Source: Dehalococcoidia bacterium | Lineage (GTDB): Bacteria; Chloroflexota; Dehalococcoidia; GIF9; AB-539-J10 | DNA length: 40,465 nt | Direction of reading: 5' to 3' | Assembly (NCBI GenBank): GCA_030610855.1 | Contig: JAUWQY010000012.1 | Coordinates: 1 to 40,465, forward strand | Shown: positions 1 through 8,285 of the stretch, in pieces | Layout of the letters: the number at the start of each line of letters is the position of its first letter | Numbering within the stretch: the first letter of the stretch is position 1 | Made by a program: the position numbers and the translations under genes | Notes under the pieces: generated by a model | What the model was told of the DNA's origin: nothing | Seen by the model: only the letters and a program-made list of their open reading frames with translations | Databases searched by the model: none

Positions 1-44
1 GGTGTGATATCAAATAGTACTAACTTCTCATTACTCACGGGTGA

Positions 45-73
45 TTGACGCTGACGAAGCTGAGCCTTATACT
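45..73 (+). promoter_or_regulatory. Sigma-70-type promoter for first pilin gene
   Basis: TTGACG (45-50) and TATACT (68-73) are separated by 17 bp, which places transcription start near 80 and gives a leader of about 115 nt before the prepilin ATG. The leader contains a strong Shine-Dalgarno-like AGAAGGAGGTGA around 108-119 with no start codon at normal distance, and a second AGGAGG at 176-181 that serves the pilin gene. Confidence 0.55.
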
Positions 74-195
74 GGAAACTATTGAAGCTAAAACCGAGAA
101 GACATTCAGAAGGAGGTGAAGGCGCGCAATACGAAAAGCAGATTAATGGGCAGAAACCTGAAGGAAACAAATATAGGAGGTAACAAAGCAAAACA

Positions 196-585
196 ATGAA
201 AAGGTTTATGAAAAGGATGCACAAAGGACAGAAGGGCTTGACCCTGATCGAGCTCCTCATCGTGGTTGCCATTCTGGGCATCATCGCCGCTGTGGTTATC
301 CCCAATCTAGGGTCCTTTATGATCACGGGGAGACTGAGCGCAGCCAATACCGAGGTCGAGAACGTAAAGACATCGTCGCTGGCTTACTACGCCGAGAACG
401 AAGCATGGCCGTCAAGCTCAGGTGACATTGACCACTTGATTGCAGGAACCCTTACGGGTAACTACACGTTCGACGAAGACTATGGCTGGGTTATGACCGG
501 TGTGGCTGACTGGGACGGGATCGTGTTTGATCCGGGCGATGCGGGAATAAGCGGCGGCCATGGCACGTGGGTGAGAGAGTCATAA
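196..585 (+). CDS. Type IV prepilin-like protein (pilin paralogue 1)
   Basis: Small type IV pilin-like or pseudopilin protein of 129 aa. After a short basic leader comes the class III signal/cleavage motif KG-LTLIELLIVVAILGIIAA at about residues 13-33, followed by VIPN, the hallmark N-terminal methylation and alpha-1 assembly helix of prepilins cut by a PilD-type peptidase. The remaining ~90 residues form a short, acidic, Trp- and Gly-containing globular part ending in TWVRES. AGGAGG at 176-181 precedes the ATG; an internal ATG at 208 is possible. The next gene encodes a paralogue with the same leader, helix and a similar WVR-E ending, so the two probably arose by tandem duplication. No PilD, PilB or PilC genes are nearby, so its secretion machinery lies elsewhere. 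Whether it forms a pilus or a minor pseudopilin cannot be told. Confidence 0.85.
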   Translation: MKRFMKRMHKGQKGLTLIELLIVVAILGIIAAVVIPNLGSFMITGRLSAANTEVENVKTSSLAYYAENEAWPSSSGDIDHLIAGTLTGNYTFDEDYGWVMTGVADWDGIVFDPGDAGISGGHGTWVRES

Positions 586-661
586 GGAGGAGGCTAGATA
601 GATAGTTTGGAACAGGTTGCCGGCGGAGTTAGTTAGTTTGTGGAATCTGCCGGAAAACCGA

Positions 662-700
662 GGAATTGATTCGTCCCGATAGACGGGACGAATCAATTTC
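662..700 (+). terminator. Hairpin, probable terminator after pilin 1
   Basis: Stem ATTGATTCGTCCCG (665-678) pairs exactly with 684-697 around a 5-nt loop (ATAGA), and the stem can be extended to 662/700. It is followed by a modest T-rich stretch (TTTCGTTT). The position about 75 bp after the pilin stop fits a terminator, though the U-tract is weak. Confidence 0.5.
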
Positions 701-715
701 GTTTGTGGGCGACGG

Positions 716-755
716 GATTGCCACGCCCCGATTGCATCGGGCCTCGCAATGACAA
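716..755. repeat. Dispersed palindromic repeat, partial copy
   Basis: Starts GATTGCCACG and ends CTCGCAATGACAA, the same ends seen at 785-885 and 1549-1652. This copy is short and internally altered. Open frames across it on the minus strand are by-products of the repeat. Confidence 0.5.
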
Positions 756-784
756 CCGGCGAACGAGGCCATGACTCCCATCCT

Positions 785-885
785 GTCATTGCGGCAGACC
801 CCAAGCCTGTCATCGTGAGGCACGACAGTGCCGAAGCAATCTCCTGGCAGCACCACGAGATTGCCGCGCTTCGCTCGCAATGACA
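785..885. repeat. Dispersed palindromic (MITE-like) repeat
   Basis: About 100 bp bounded by GTCATTGCG on the left and CTCGCAATGACA on the right (inverted ends). Inside are GAAGCAATCTC and GAGATTGCC, which are also inverted with respect to each other. The whole unit can fold into a long imperfect hairpin. It has no coding capacity of its own. Confidence 0.65.
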
Positions 886-894
886 TGCCCTCCG

Positions 895-980
895 TCTTTG
901 CGAGGAGCCGTAGGCGACGAAGCAATCTAGGTGGGGGAGGGGGATTGCGACGCCCGGGTTTATCGGGAGCATGGCAATCC
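895..980. repeat. Dispersed palindromic repeat, degenerate copy
   Basis: Begins GTCTTTGCGAGGAG, carries GACGAAGCAATCT and a right part GGATTGCGACGCCCGGG, so it is a diverged member of the family seen at 785-885. It runs into the upstream region of the second pilin gene. Confidence 0.45.
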
Positions 981-1036
981 CGGGAGATGATGAACCACTG
1001 AAACTGAAGGCCGAAGAGAAAGGAAGGTTACAGAGA

Positions 1037-1435
1037 ATGAGAAGGTTTATGAGCGAGGTCAGGCGGCGGTTTTGCTATGGAGAGAAGGGCTTCACCTTGA
1101 TTGAGCTGTTCATCGTGGTCGCCATCCTGGGTATCATTGCCGCCGTTATTATCCCGAATGTAAGCACCTTTCGCGTGACGGGAACACTGGCCGCAGCTAA
1201 CAGCGAGGCGTCCAATGTCAAGACGGCCGCCATTGGTTTCTATGCCAGGGAAGAGGTGTGGCCTGGCAGCTCAGGCAATCTGACACCTGAGTTCCTTTCA
1301 GGAAGCTTGCGAGCAGACTATTACTTCGACATTGCCACCGGTCTCATTGTCCATGGTGACGCGTTGATTGAAGATGGATGGGGAGATTCGGTCAGGTGGG
1401 ATAGACCGGGGCAGAAGTGGGTGAGGAATGAGTAG
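1037..1435 (+). CDS. Type IV prepilin-like protein (pilin paralogue 2)
   Basis: A 132-aa prepilin paralogue of the upstream gene. It has a basic leader, then EKG-FTLIELFIVVAILGIIAA and VIIPN, and a short soluble part ending KWVRNE. The open frame extends back to 971, but the ATG at 1037 is preferred because AGGAAGG at 1021-1027 sits 9 nt upstream, and because translation from 971 would include repeat-derived sequence and place 22 extra residues before the leader. Like pilin 1 it would be cleaved after the KG and inserted in the membrane through the hydrophobic helix. The 450 bp separating the two pilins are filled by palindromic repeats, so co-transcription is uncertain. Confidence 0.82.
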   Translation: MRRFMSEVRRRFCYGEKGFTLIELFIVVAILGIIAAVIIPNVSTFRVTGTLAAANSEASNVKTAAIGFYAREEVWPGSSGNLTPEFLSGSLRADYYFDIATGLIVHGDALIEDGWGDSVRWDRPGQKWVRNE

Positions 1436-1487
1436 GACTCCGCTCCGGGCTTCAGCTTGAGGGGGGCATGTGACACAGGCATGCAAC

Positions 1488-1510
1488 AGGCGGCACGTTA
1501 GGTGCCGCCT
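1488..1510 (+). terminator. Hairpin after pilin 2
   Basis: AGGCGGCAC (1488-1496) pairs perfectly with GTGCCGCCT (1502-1510) around a 5-nt loop, 50 bp after the pilin stop. There is only a weak T-rich tail, so this may be a terminator or an RNA-stabilising hairpin. Confidence 0.45.
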
Positions 1511-1548
1511 TGCGGTATTACTTTCAGGTGCGATGACACCGCCACCCT

Positions 1549-1652
1549 GTCATTGCGAGGCACACCCTCCCCTGTCTTTGCGAGGTTGACGAAGTCAGCC
1601 GAAGCAATCTCGTGAAGGGGCCCGAGATTGCCACGCTTCGCTCGCAATGACA
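1549..1652. repeat. Dispersed palindromic (MITE-like) repeat, best-preserved copy
   Basis: Bounded by GTCATTGCGAGG and CTCGCAATGAC as inverted ends. It contains GAAGCAATCTC and GAGATTGCCACGC, as in the copies at 716-980. It lies between the pilin terminator and the ilvD promoter. Short frames crossing it are not genes. Confidence 0.7.
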
Positions 1653-1714
1653 AAAAACGAGGGCTGGCGATGACAACTGAACAATTGCCAGGCAACTCCA
1701 AAAAGACATCTCAA

Positions 1715-1743
1715 TTGACGCTAGTCAGGCATTGTGCTATTTT
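1715..1743 (+). promoter_or_regulatory. Promoter of the ilvDBNC operon
   Basis: TTGACG (1715-1720), 17-bp spacer and TATTTT (1738-1743), giving a start near 1750 and a leader of about 29 nt before ilvD. The leader is too short for a T-box or a leader-peptide attenuator. Confidence 0.55.
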
Positions 1744-1778
1744 ATGCGACATAATTCATTTGAGGAAGTATAAGTTAA

Positions 1779-3446
1779 ATGCGAAGCGACTTGGTGAAGA
1801 AGGGAATCGAGCGGGCACCTCACAGGTCGTTGCTGCGGGCTGTAGGTTGCTCTTCAGAGGACTGGGATAAGCCATTTATTGGAGTAATCAATAGCTTCAG
1901 TGAGATTGTCCCCGGTCATATCCATCTGCAAACAATTGCCAAGGCAGTAAAAGAGGGTATCCGCAGTCGGGGTGGAGTGCCTTTTGAAGTTAATACCATA
2001 GCTGTTTGCGATGGTATCGCTATGAACCACCCGGGAATGAAATACAGCTTACCCAGCCGGGAACTCATTGCTGATTCAGTTGAAATCCTGGCTCAGGCCC
2101 ATGCCTTCGATGGCCTGGTATTTATCCCTAATTGCGACAAGGTCGTGCCGGGTATGCTGATGGGCTCAATCAGGCTTAATTTACCCTGCGTTTTTGTGAG
2201 CGGTGGCCCCATGCTAGCCGGGAAGTTTGTCCAGGGAAACGCTGCCAGGTCCGTTGACCTTATCACGGTCTTTCAGGCAGTAGGCGAAGTAGCTAGAGGG
2301 AAGATGACCGAGGCTGAGTTGCAGGAGCTGGAGATGGTCGCCTGTCCCGGTTGTGGGAGCTGTGCCGGGATGTTCACTGCTAATACTATGAATTGTCTCA
2401 GCGAAGCCTTGGGGATGGCCTTGCCGGGTAACGGCACTATACCCGCGGTGGAAGAACGGCGGGTCCAACTTGCCTATAAAGCCGGGCAGCAAATCATGGA
2501 AGCATTGGCTAAAGATATTCGCCCTGAAGGCGTTATCACCAGGGATTCTTTTTACAATGCCTTTGCCGTGGACATGGCCCTGGGTGGCAGCACAAATTCC
2601 GTGTTGCATCTTACCGCCATAGCGCACGAGGCTGGGATAGATTTTCCCTTGTCCTGGATAAACGAGATTAGCGACTCCGTTCCTCATATCTGCAAATTAA
2701 GCCCGGCCAGTGATTATCATATTGAGGACCTGGACTTAGCCGGTGGCATTTCTGCGATAATGCATGAACTATCGGGATTGCTGAAGCTTGGGGAACACAC
2801 CATTTTGGGCAAGTCCTTGGGGGAAATAATTGCGGGGGCAAAAGTTAAAAATAGAGAAGTAATCCGCTCCCTGTCACAACCGTATACTCCTACTGGTGGT
2901 ATCAGCATATTATTTGGCAATTTGGCGCCTGATGGCAGCGTGGTGAAAAGCGCTGCAGTAGATTCTGAGATGTTGGTTCATCGGGGTCCAGCGCGAGTTT
3001 TCAATAATGAAGAAGAGGCTACGGCGGCGATAATGAAAGGCGAATTTAAGTCAGGTGAGGTAATCGTCATTCGCTATGAAGGCCCCAAGGGAGGGCCAGG
3101 AATGCGGGAGATGTTGGCAGCCACTTCCCTCCTCAGCGGTATGGGTATGGATAAAGAGGTGGCTCTAATTACAGATGGACGCTTTTCTGGAGGCACGCGA
3201 GGAGCAGCCATTGGTCATGTCTCTCCAGAGGCGGCAGAGAAAGGTCCTATAGCGGCTTTACGGGAAGGTGATATGATTAGCATAAACATACCTGACCACA
3301 AATTGGAAGTGGAATTAAGCCAAAAAGAGCTAGGGCAACGATTGGCTTCATTACCTTCCTTTGAACCCAAGATTAAGACTGGCTATCTCAAAAGGTATAG
3401 TGATATAGTAAGCTCAGCCAGCACTGGGGCGGTGTTTGCCGGGTAA
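1779..3446 (+). CDS. ilvD: Dihydroxy-acid dehydratase
   Basis: Converts 2,3-dihydroxy-isovalerate and 2,3-dihydroxy-3-methylvalerate to the 2-oxo acids in valine and isoleucine synthesis, using an Fe-S cluster and Mg2+. At 555 aa it has the usual IlvD/Edd length. The N-terminus [18 protein letters not shown] is typical. Cluster cysteines are in VCDGIAMNH (near 77), [12 protein letters not shown] and [16 protein letters not shown] (near 190-205). The C-terminal part carries [11 protein letters not shown] and [11 protein letters not shown]. The ATG is preceded by GAGGAAG about 10 nt upstream. It is first in ilvD-ilvB-ilvN-ilvC and is followed by ilvB after 11 bp. Catalysis and family are firm. 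Confidence 0.97.
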   Translation: MRSDLVKKGIERAPHRSLLRAVGCSSEDWDKPFIGVINSFSEIVPGHIHLQTIAKAVKEGIRSRGGVPFEVNTIAVCDGIAMNHPGMKYSLPSRELIADSVEILAQAHAFDGLVFIPNCDKVVPGMLMGSIRLNLPCVFVSGGPMLAGKFVQGNAARSVDLITVFQAVGEVARGKMTEAELQELEMVACPGCGSCAGMFTANTMNCLSEALGMALPGNGTIPAVEERRVQLAYKAGQQIMEALAKDIRPEGVITRDSFYNAFAVDMALGGSTNSVLHLTAIAHEAGIDFPLSWINEISDSVPHICKLSPASDYHIEDLDLAGGISAIMHELSGLLKLGEHTILGKSLGEIIAGAKVKNREVIRSLSQPYTPTGGISILFGNLAPDGSVVKSAAVDSEMLVHRGPARVFNNEEEATAAIMKGEFKSGEVIVIRYEGPKGGPGMREMLAATSLLSGMGMDKEVALITDGRFSGGTRGAAIGHVSPEAAEKGPIAALREGDMISINIPDHKLEVELSQKELGQRLASLPSFEPKIKTGYLKRYSDIVSSASTGAVFAG

Positions 3447-3457
3447 GGAGCTATTCT

Positions 3458-5155
3458 ATGAAGAAAACTGGTGCACAGATTCTCTGTGAGAGTTTAATTA
3501 AAGAAGGGGTAGAGGTTGTTTTTGGCATCATCGGTGGTGCTGTCTTACCGATATATGATACCTTCCCCCAATATCCTCAACTCCGCCATATATTAGTTCG
3601 CCATGAGCAGGGAGCGGCTCATGCCGCCGATGGCTATGCTCGAGTTACACATAGGGCGGGAGTATGTCTTGCTACTTCGGGGCCTGGAGCTACTAATCTG
3701 GTTACCGGCATTGCCTGTGCTTATATGGATTCAGCACCTATGGTAGCTATAACTGGCCAGGTAGCCAGACCTTTTATTGGCAAGGATGCTTTTCAGGAGA
3801 CGGATATCACAGGCATCACCCTACCAATCACCAAACATAACTATATTGTTACCGATGTTACTGAACTGGCTAAAACGGTTAAAGAAGCCTTCCACATTGC
3901 CCAGACGGGGAGGCCGGGCCCTGTGCTTATTGACATACCGCGAGATGTCCAGCAAGAGCAAACGGACTTTGTTTATCCCGATAAGCTTGATTTGCTGAGC
4001 TATAAGGTTGTCTCTCGCGGGCACCCAGTTCAAATTAAGAAAGCAGCAAAACTCATTAATGAAGCTGAGCAGCCTGTTATCATCGCTGGCAGGGGGATAA
4101 TTATTTCCCAAGCCTACGATGAGCTTAAGGAATTTGCCGAGAAAGCACAATTACCAGTGGCTCACACTCTACTTGGTCTGAGCTCCTTCCCCGGAAACCA
4201 TATACTTGACCTTGGCATGCTGGGGATGCATGGCACAGGTTGCGCCAATATGGCAGTGCAAGAAGCCGACCTTATTATCGCTATTGGCATGAGATTTGAT
4301 GACCGGGCTACAGCAAATACCAGGGAGTTTGCTCCCCATGCCCGCATCATTCACATCGATATTGACCCCGCAGAGATTGGAAAGAATGTACCAACAGAGG
4401 TTCCGGTAGTCGGGGATGTAAAAAGCGTGCTCACAGCCATGAATAAGGAGATTGAAAGAAGGGAGCATGTGGATTGGCTTTCTCAAATAGAACAGTGGAG
4501 GTATGAGCATCCATCGCTAGAAATCAGGCAAAGCGATGAGCTCTTGCCTCAATATATTGTTCACCAGATATACGAGGCCACGCAAGGTGATGCTTTAGTG
4601 GTTAGTGGGGTGGGGCAGAATCAAATGTGGGCGGCACGATACTTCGTTTATACCAAGCCAAATAGTTTTATTTCTGGGGGGGGATTGGGTCCCATGGGTT
4701 TCGAACTACCTGCGGCCATGGGAGTCAAAGTCGGTCGCCCCGAGGAGGTGGTATGGTGTGTTGCCGGTGACGGCGGCTTTCAGATGACTATCCAGGAATT
4801 AGCTACCCTGACACAGGAAAACATTGCTGTGAAAATAGCTATTATGAACAACGGGTATTTAGGCATGGTAAGACAGTGGCAAGAGCTATTCTATGGACGG
4901 CGCTACGTTGACACGAAACTTTGGAATCCCGATTTTGTCAAAGTTGCCGAAGCGTATGACATTCCTGGTATCAGGGTGAAACGCAGAGAGGAAGTCATCC
5001 CGGCTATACAAAAGGCCATGGAGTACCCTGGAGCTTTTCTCATTGATTTTCTTATTGAACCCGAGGAGAACATCTATCCAATAGTGCCACCAGGGGAAAG
5101 CCTGGCCAGATTTTTCGAGCCATCAAGGCCGGAAGTACTGGAGGGAAAAATCTAA
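3458..5155 (+). CDS. ilvB: Acetolactate synthase, large catalytic subunit
   Basis: ThDP-dependent enzyme making 2-acetolactate or 2-aceto-2-hydroxybutyrate from pyruvate (and 2-oxobutyrate), the first common step of branched-chain amino acid synthesis. The 565 aa show the three-domain order of the family: an N-terminal PYR domain with the catalytic glutamate in RHEQGAAHAADGYAR (near 50), a central FAD-binding domain (about 190-330), and a C-terminal ThDP domain with GDGGFQMTIQEL and the NNGYLGMVRQWQ stretch near 435-480. A ribosome site (AAGGAG) overlaps the intergenic gap after ilvD. The regulatory subunit follows, as expected for an anabolic AHAS. Confidence 0.96.
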   Translation: MKKTGAQILCESLIKEGVEVVFGIIGGAVLPIYDTFPQYPQLRHILVRHEQGAAHAADGYARVTHRAGVCLATSGPGATNLVTGIACAYMDSAPMVAITGQVARPFIGKDAFQETDITGITLPITKHNYIVTDVTELAKTVKEAFHIAQTGRPGPVLIDIPRDVQQEQTDFVYPDKLDLLSYKVVSRGHPVQIKKAAKLINEAEQPVIIAGRGIIISQAYDELKEFAEKAQLPVAHTLLGLSSFPGNHILDLGMLGMHGTGCANMAVQEADLIIAIGMRFDDRATANTREFAPHARIIHIDIDPAEIGKNVPTEVPVVGDVKSVLTAMNKEIERREHVDWLSQIEQWRYEHPSLEIRQSDELLPQYIVHQIYEATQGDALVVSGVGQNQMWAARYFVYTKPNSFISGGGLGPMGFELPAAMGVKVGRPEEVVWCVAGDGGFQMTIQELATLTQENIAVKIAIMNNGYLGMVRQWQELFYGRRYVDTKLWNPDFVKVAEAYDIPGIRVKRREEVIPAIQKAMEYPGAFLIDFLIEPEENIYPIVPPGESLARFFEPSRPEVLEGKI

Positions 5156-5259
5156 GCATCAATTACAAAATGCCAAAAAGTCAAAAAGGAATTCCCATGA
5201 CAGAAAGATGAGTTTTTGAATTTATATTATGATTTGGAATTTATCTATTGGGGGGCAAA

Positions 5260-5751
5260 TTGACTGATACAAAACATACTTTAATAGCGTTAGTTGAGGA
5301 TAAACCAGGGGTGCTTAATCGAATAGCTAGTTTATTCCGACGGCGCGCCTTTAATATTCAAAGCCTTGCTGTGGGGGGTAGCGAACAGCCTGGCTTGTCT
5401 CGCATGACCATTGTTACTGGCGGTGATGCTGCCCAGGTAGAGCAGGTGAGAAAGCAATTGGAAAAACTAATCAATGTGGTAAAAGTCTCTGATATAACCG
5501 AAGAAGACATGGTGACCAGAGAATTGGCCTTAATTAAAGTGAAGGCTACCGCCTCGACAAGAAGCGAGATTATCCAAATAGTTGACATTTTCCGCGCTAA
5601 CATAGTTGATGTTGCTCCAGGTTCGCTGACAGTGGAGGTAACTGGCGATGAAAACAAGCTGAATTCTCTACTCGGGCTGCTTCGTGATTTTGGTATTAAG
5701 GAGCTTTCACGGACTGGCAGGATAGCCTTAACTCGCGGAGGCAGTCCTTAA
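5260..5751 (+). CDS. ilvN: Acetolactate synthase, small regulatory subunit
   Basis: Regulatory subunit that stimulates the large subunit and confers valine feedback. About 163 aa with an N-terminal ACT domain (TLIALVEDKPGVLNRIASLF, then RAFNIQSLAVG) and a C-terminal ALS small-subunit domain (ELALIKVKA, RTGRIALTRG), matching the short IlvN/IlvH form. Start choice: a TTG at 5260 lies just behind the G-rich ribosome site GGGGGG at 5250-5255; another TTG at 5248 would put the ribosome site inside the coding sequence. The 104 bp separating it from ilvB are AT-rich and contain no gene. It belongs to the operon and is followed by ilvC after 51 bp. Confidence 0.93.
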   Translation: MTDTKHTLIALVEDKPGVLNRIASLFRRRAFNIQSLAVGGSEQPGLSRMTIVTGGDAAQVEQVRKQLEKLINVVKVSDITEEDMVTRELALIKVKATASTRSEIIQIVDIFRANIVDVAPGSLTVEVTGDENKLNSLLGLLRDFGIKELSRTGRIALTRGGSP

Positions 5752-5802
5752 ATGACTGTCGATAGATGATAACTGATAACTGAAGATTAACAGGGAGGGA
5801 TT

Positions 5803-6795
5803 ATGGCTAAAATCTACTACGACAAGGATGCTAACCTGGATTTGCTCAAAGGAAAGACAATCGGCATTATCGGCTTTGGGAGTCAGGGACACGCCCATGC
5901 CCAGAATCTAAGGGACAGCGGCTGCCAGGTCATTATTGCCGAGCTACCGGGCACTGGAGTCTGGGAGGAGGCAAAGAAAGCTGGTTTTGAAGTGGCAACT
6001 GCCGCTGAAGTAGCCAGGAAGGCAAATATAATTGTCATGCTGGCTCCGGATACTGTGCAGCCCAGAATCTATCGAGAGTCAATTGAAAAGGAGATGGCTC
6101 AGGGCAAGACACTTATGTTTGCTCATGGTTTTAGTATCCACTTTTCTCAAATCGTGCCTCCAGTTGAGGTTGATGTTAGCATGATAGCGCCTAAATGTCC
6201 GGGACATATGCTCAGAAGACTTTATACGGAAAGTTCAGGAGCTCCAGCCCTGGTGGCTGTTCATCAAGATGCCTCGGGAAAAGCAAAAGACACAGCTCTG
6301 GCCTATGCCAAGGGTATTGGTTGCGCTAGAGCCGGGGTGCTGGAAACGACTTTTGCTGAAGAGACTGAGACCGACCTCTTTGGCGAGCAAACGGTGCTTT
6401 GCGGAGGAATCTCCTCTCTGATAGAGGCTGGCTTTGAAACATTGGTAGAGGCTGGCTATCAACCGGAGATTGCCTATTTCGAGGTTTGTCACGAATTAAA
6501 GCTCATTATTGACCTGATTTATCAAGGCGGGTTGAGTTATATGCGCTATTCGGTAAGCGATACGGCAGAGTATGGAGATTATACGCGGGGCCCACGAGTG
6601 ATTGATGATTTGGTCAAGGAAGAAATGGAGCAAATTTTAGCAGAGATTCAGAATGGCAGCTTTGCTACAGAGTGGATTCTGGAAAATCAAGCTGGCCGCC
6701 CCGGCTTTAATGCTATGAGGCGGATGGAAGCAGAGCATCCCATCGAAATTGTGGGCAAAAAGCTCAGGGACATGATGCCCTGGCTGAAAGGCTAG
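5803..6795 (+). CDS. ilvC: Ketol-acid reductoisomerase (class I)
   Basis: Isomerises and reduces acetolactate with NAD(P)H to dihydroxy-isovalerate. 330 aa is the normal class I length. The Rossmann loop is [17 protein letters not shown] (about 23-39). Metal-binding acidic residues are in [16 protein letters not shown] and in the EVCHELKLI helix, and the C-terminal knotted domain ends [20 protein letters not shown]. The usual APKGPGH catalytic-domain stretch reads [13 protein letters not shown] here, a small departure noted separately. The ribosome site AGGGAGGG lies 6-7 nt before the ATG. It is the last gene of the operon; no clear terminator is seen in the AT-rich tail. Confidence 0.97.
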   Translation: MAKIYYDKDANLDLLKGKTIGIIGFGSQGHAHAQNLRDSGCQVIIAELPGTGVWEEAKKAGFEVATAAEVARKANIIVMLAPDTVQPRIYRESIEKEMAQGKTLMFAHGFSIHFSQIVPPVEVDVSMIAPKCPGHMLRRLYTESSGAPALVAVHQDASGKAKDTALAYAKGIGCARAGVLETTFAEETETDLFGEQTVLCGGISSLIEAGFETLVEAGYQPEIAYFEVCHELKLIIDLIYQGGLSYMRYSVSDTAEYGDYTRGPRVIDDLVKEEMEQILAEIQNGSFATEWILENQAGRPGFNAMRRMEAEHPIEIVGKKLRDMMPWLKG

Positions 6796-6917
6796 ATATT
6801 ATTAAAAAAGTTTGCTGCTGATATACTACTGCGGGCGCTATAAAATTTTTATAAGACTCTGTAATAATCTCCTGGCACAAGCCAGCCGAAGATGGTGAAA
6901 TTTGGTTAGTTTTATCG

Positions 6918-6923
6918 TATAAT
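6918..6923 (+). promoter_or_regulatory. -10-like TATAAT before zinc-ribbon membrane gene
   Basis: A perfect TATAAT lies 28 bp before the ATG at 6951, with start expected near 6930. No good -35 is present at 16-18 bp, so the promoter assignment is partial. Confidence 0.35.
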
Positions 6924-6950
6924 ATTGATAAGAGATTGGGAGGTGCGGCT

Positions 6951-7283
6951 ATGCCATACTGTCAATATTGTGGAGGAAAAACAGGTTATGATGCAGTATC
7001 TTGCCCTAGGTGTGGGGAAAGTCTAGTTGAGGAGGGTACAGGATGGGATGAGTTTCAGATTCAGGAGGAAATTGATAAAGCGAAGCATAGGGCAAATATT
7101 TATACTATTTTAACGATAGTCCTTGCAACGGTGGGAATGATGGTTGGCGCTATCCTTTGTATTTCATTGTATCTGGTTGGGCTTTTCGGAATCGCGTTTG
7201 TTTGCTTAGGCGTTGGATGTTCTGCGTGGGCTGGTCGACATGAACGCAAAGCCAGGAATTTGAAGAAACAACTCAGTCGGTGA
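6951..7283 (+). CDS. Small zinc-ribbon protein with two membrane helices
   Basis: Unrecognised protein of 110 aa. The N-terminus is a zinc ribbon, MPYCQYCGGKTGYDAVSCPRCG, with two CxxC pairs at about residues 4-7 and 18-21. An acidic/basic linker (about 25-50) follows, then two hydrophobic segments (about 51-72 and 75-95) and a basic tail (RHERKARNLKKQLSR). The open frame extends to a TTG at 6936, but GGGAGG at 6938-6943 overlaps that start and correctly serves the ATG at 6951. Zinc-ribbon plus double-TM proteins of this kind are common and mostly uncharacterised; a membrane sensor or chaperone role would be guesswork. It stands alone, 155 bp after ilvC. Confidence 0.75.
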   Translation: MPYCQYCGGKTGYDAVSCPRCGESLVEEGTGWDEFQIQEEIDKAKHRANIYTILTIVLATVGMMVGAILCISLYLVGLFGIAFVCLGVGCSAWAGRHERKARNLKKQLSR

Positions 7284-7444
7284 AACTAATCTGAAGCTGC
7301 ATTAGTGATATTAGCACCTGGACATATAATATCTTCTGGTTGGGCCCCGCAAAGTATTTCTATCATATGCTTCCTGAAATTGCGCTTTGCTCAGCCGGGT
7401 AGCCCTGGTTTAGTCTTAGATTCAAAAAGGCCCGTATTATCTCA

Positions 7445-7702
7445 TTAAGGTAAAGTGTGCCTTAGTTCAAACACTACAGGGTTTTCTGGGTCAGGACAGG
7501 CAACAGTAGTCTTGTTACGGTCTTGCTCCTAGGGGAACGAACCGCCGAATTTCAGGACTTGGGCAAAAGGAAAAAGGGAGTAGAAAGCCCATGAACAAAG
7601 GTTAGGCGGAGTCTGTTGTCCGATGACAAACTCGTCACCAACCTTGTGTTGAGCTGCACAAGTCCCCTTCTGGGATATTATCCTGGCTATAACATCAGAC
7701 AT
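7445..7702 (-). pseudogene. TIGR04076-type small protein interrupted by an in-frame TAG
   Basis: Minus-strand gene of 85 codons with an excellent ribosome site (AGGAGG at 7708-7713, 5 nt before the ATG). The first 57 codons read from MSDVIARIISQKGTCAAQ, through HKVGDEFVIG and LCSWAFYSLFPFAQVLKFGG, to SFP. A TAG stop follows at 7529-7531, and the same frame continues EQDRNKTTVACPDPENPVV and FELRHTLP to a TAA at 7445. Both halves match, as I recall, the TIGR04076 family pattern (KxGDEF, LCSWAF, P...LRFGGxFPW, ACPDPxNPV). The amber codon sits where that pattern has tryptophan, one base from TGG. TAG is an ordinary stop elsewhere (ilvC, the 8464 gene), so a recent nonsense mutation is likeliest; readthrough cannot be excluded. 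Confidence 0.7.
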
Positions 7703-7713
7703 TTCAACCTCCT

Positions 7714-8001
7714 ATTTCACTGCCGATTTGACTAACACTTCTTGCCTCCGATTTTAATTAGGTCGACTTGAGGTGTCTATATTATATATGATATGGCTAG
7801 ATACAAGCGAGTAGTGGATGTACAGGATGTGCGTCGTCAGGGGAAATTATATACCTGGTAACTATGTTCCAGCGAAAATGGAACACGGGTGTTAAATAAC
7901 CTATTCCTCAAGATCTTCCCGTGGCATACCGCGTTTCGGACTCTTGGTATATCGTCGTTGATGACTAGGTGCACAAGTTAGGCCAAAGAGGCCAGAAACC
8001 A
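7714..8001. other. Intergenic stretch without a recognisable gene
   Basis: No coding pattern is visible on either strand. It holds a minus-strand TATAAT at 7781-7786 that could serve the TIGR04076-type gene, and an inverted repeat TGTTCCA (7865-7871) / TGGAACA (7879-7885) with a 7-nt loop that could be an operator or hairpin. Confidence 0.4.
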
Positions 8002-8029
8002 TTGACAATTCCTTCGCTGGTGATATAAT
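8002..8029 (+). promoter_or_regulatory. Perfect consensus promoter TTGACA-16-TATAAT
   Basis: TTGACA at 8002-8007 and TATAAT at 8024-8029 with a 16-bp spacer, the only full 6/6 + 6/6 match I noticed in the window. Start is expected near 8036. The next substantial gene on this strand begins at 8464, so transcripts would carry about 430 nt of leader, including a short hairpin (CCTGAT/ATCAGG at 8241-8254) and a candidate 31-aa ORF at 8286. Confidence 0.65.
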
Positions 8030-8285
8030 CATACTGTAAGGCGCATATGGGGTTGGTGGTCAAGTGTATGCATTAGAGGGTTGTCATAGTGCCGATCTTG
8101 TTCGATCCATCACGTATAGACATGTGACCTCGGTTCCTTTTTCTTGCTACAGTAAAATCTACCATGCCTTCCGAAATCCAGGGTTGTTCAGAAATGTAGT
8201 TCCCCATGTTATTGGGCTCACAATGGTAAAAAGCGAAGTGCCTGATAAATCAGGAAGCTAGAAAATGTGAAGAAGAGGGAAATTG

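Noticed and set aside
146-199. 17-codon ORF overlapping the first pilin start (ATGA)
   Set aside because: Its nearest ribosome site is ~30 nt upstream; the overlap is probably chance.
629-972. Minus-strand open frames of 98 and 130 codons
   Set aside because: They run through the palindromic repeats; their CHCERSAAIS-type translations are a known product of such repeats and they lack ribosome sites.
7529-7531. Pyrrolysine or general TAG recoding
   Set aside because: Ordinary genes here end in TAG and the amber replaces a tryptophan, so a nonsense mutation is simpler; kept only as a test in the findings.
8064-8261. 65-codon plus-strand frame after the perfect promoter
   Set aside because: No ribosome site and no recognisable motif; more likely part of an untranslated leader, though a short peptide cannot be excluded.
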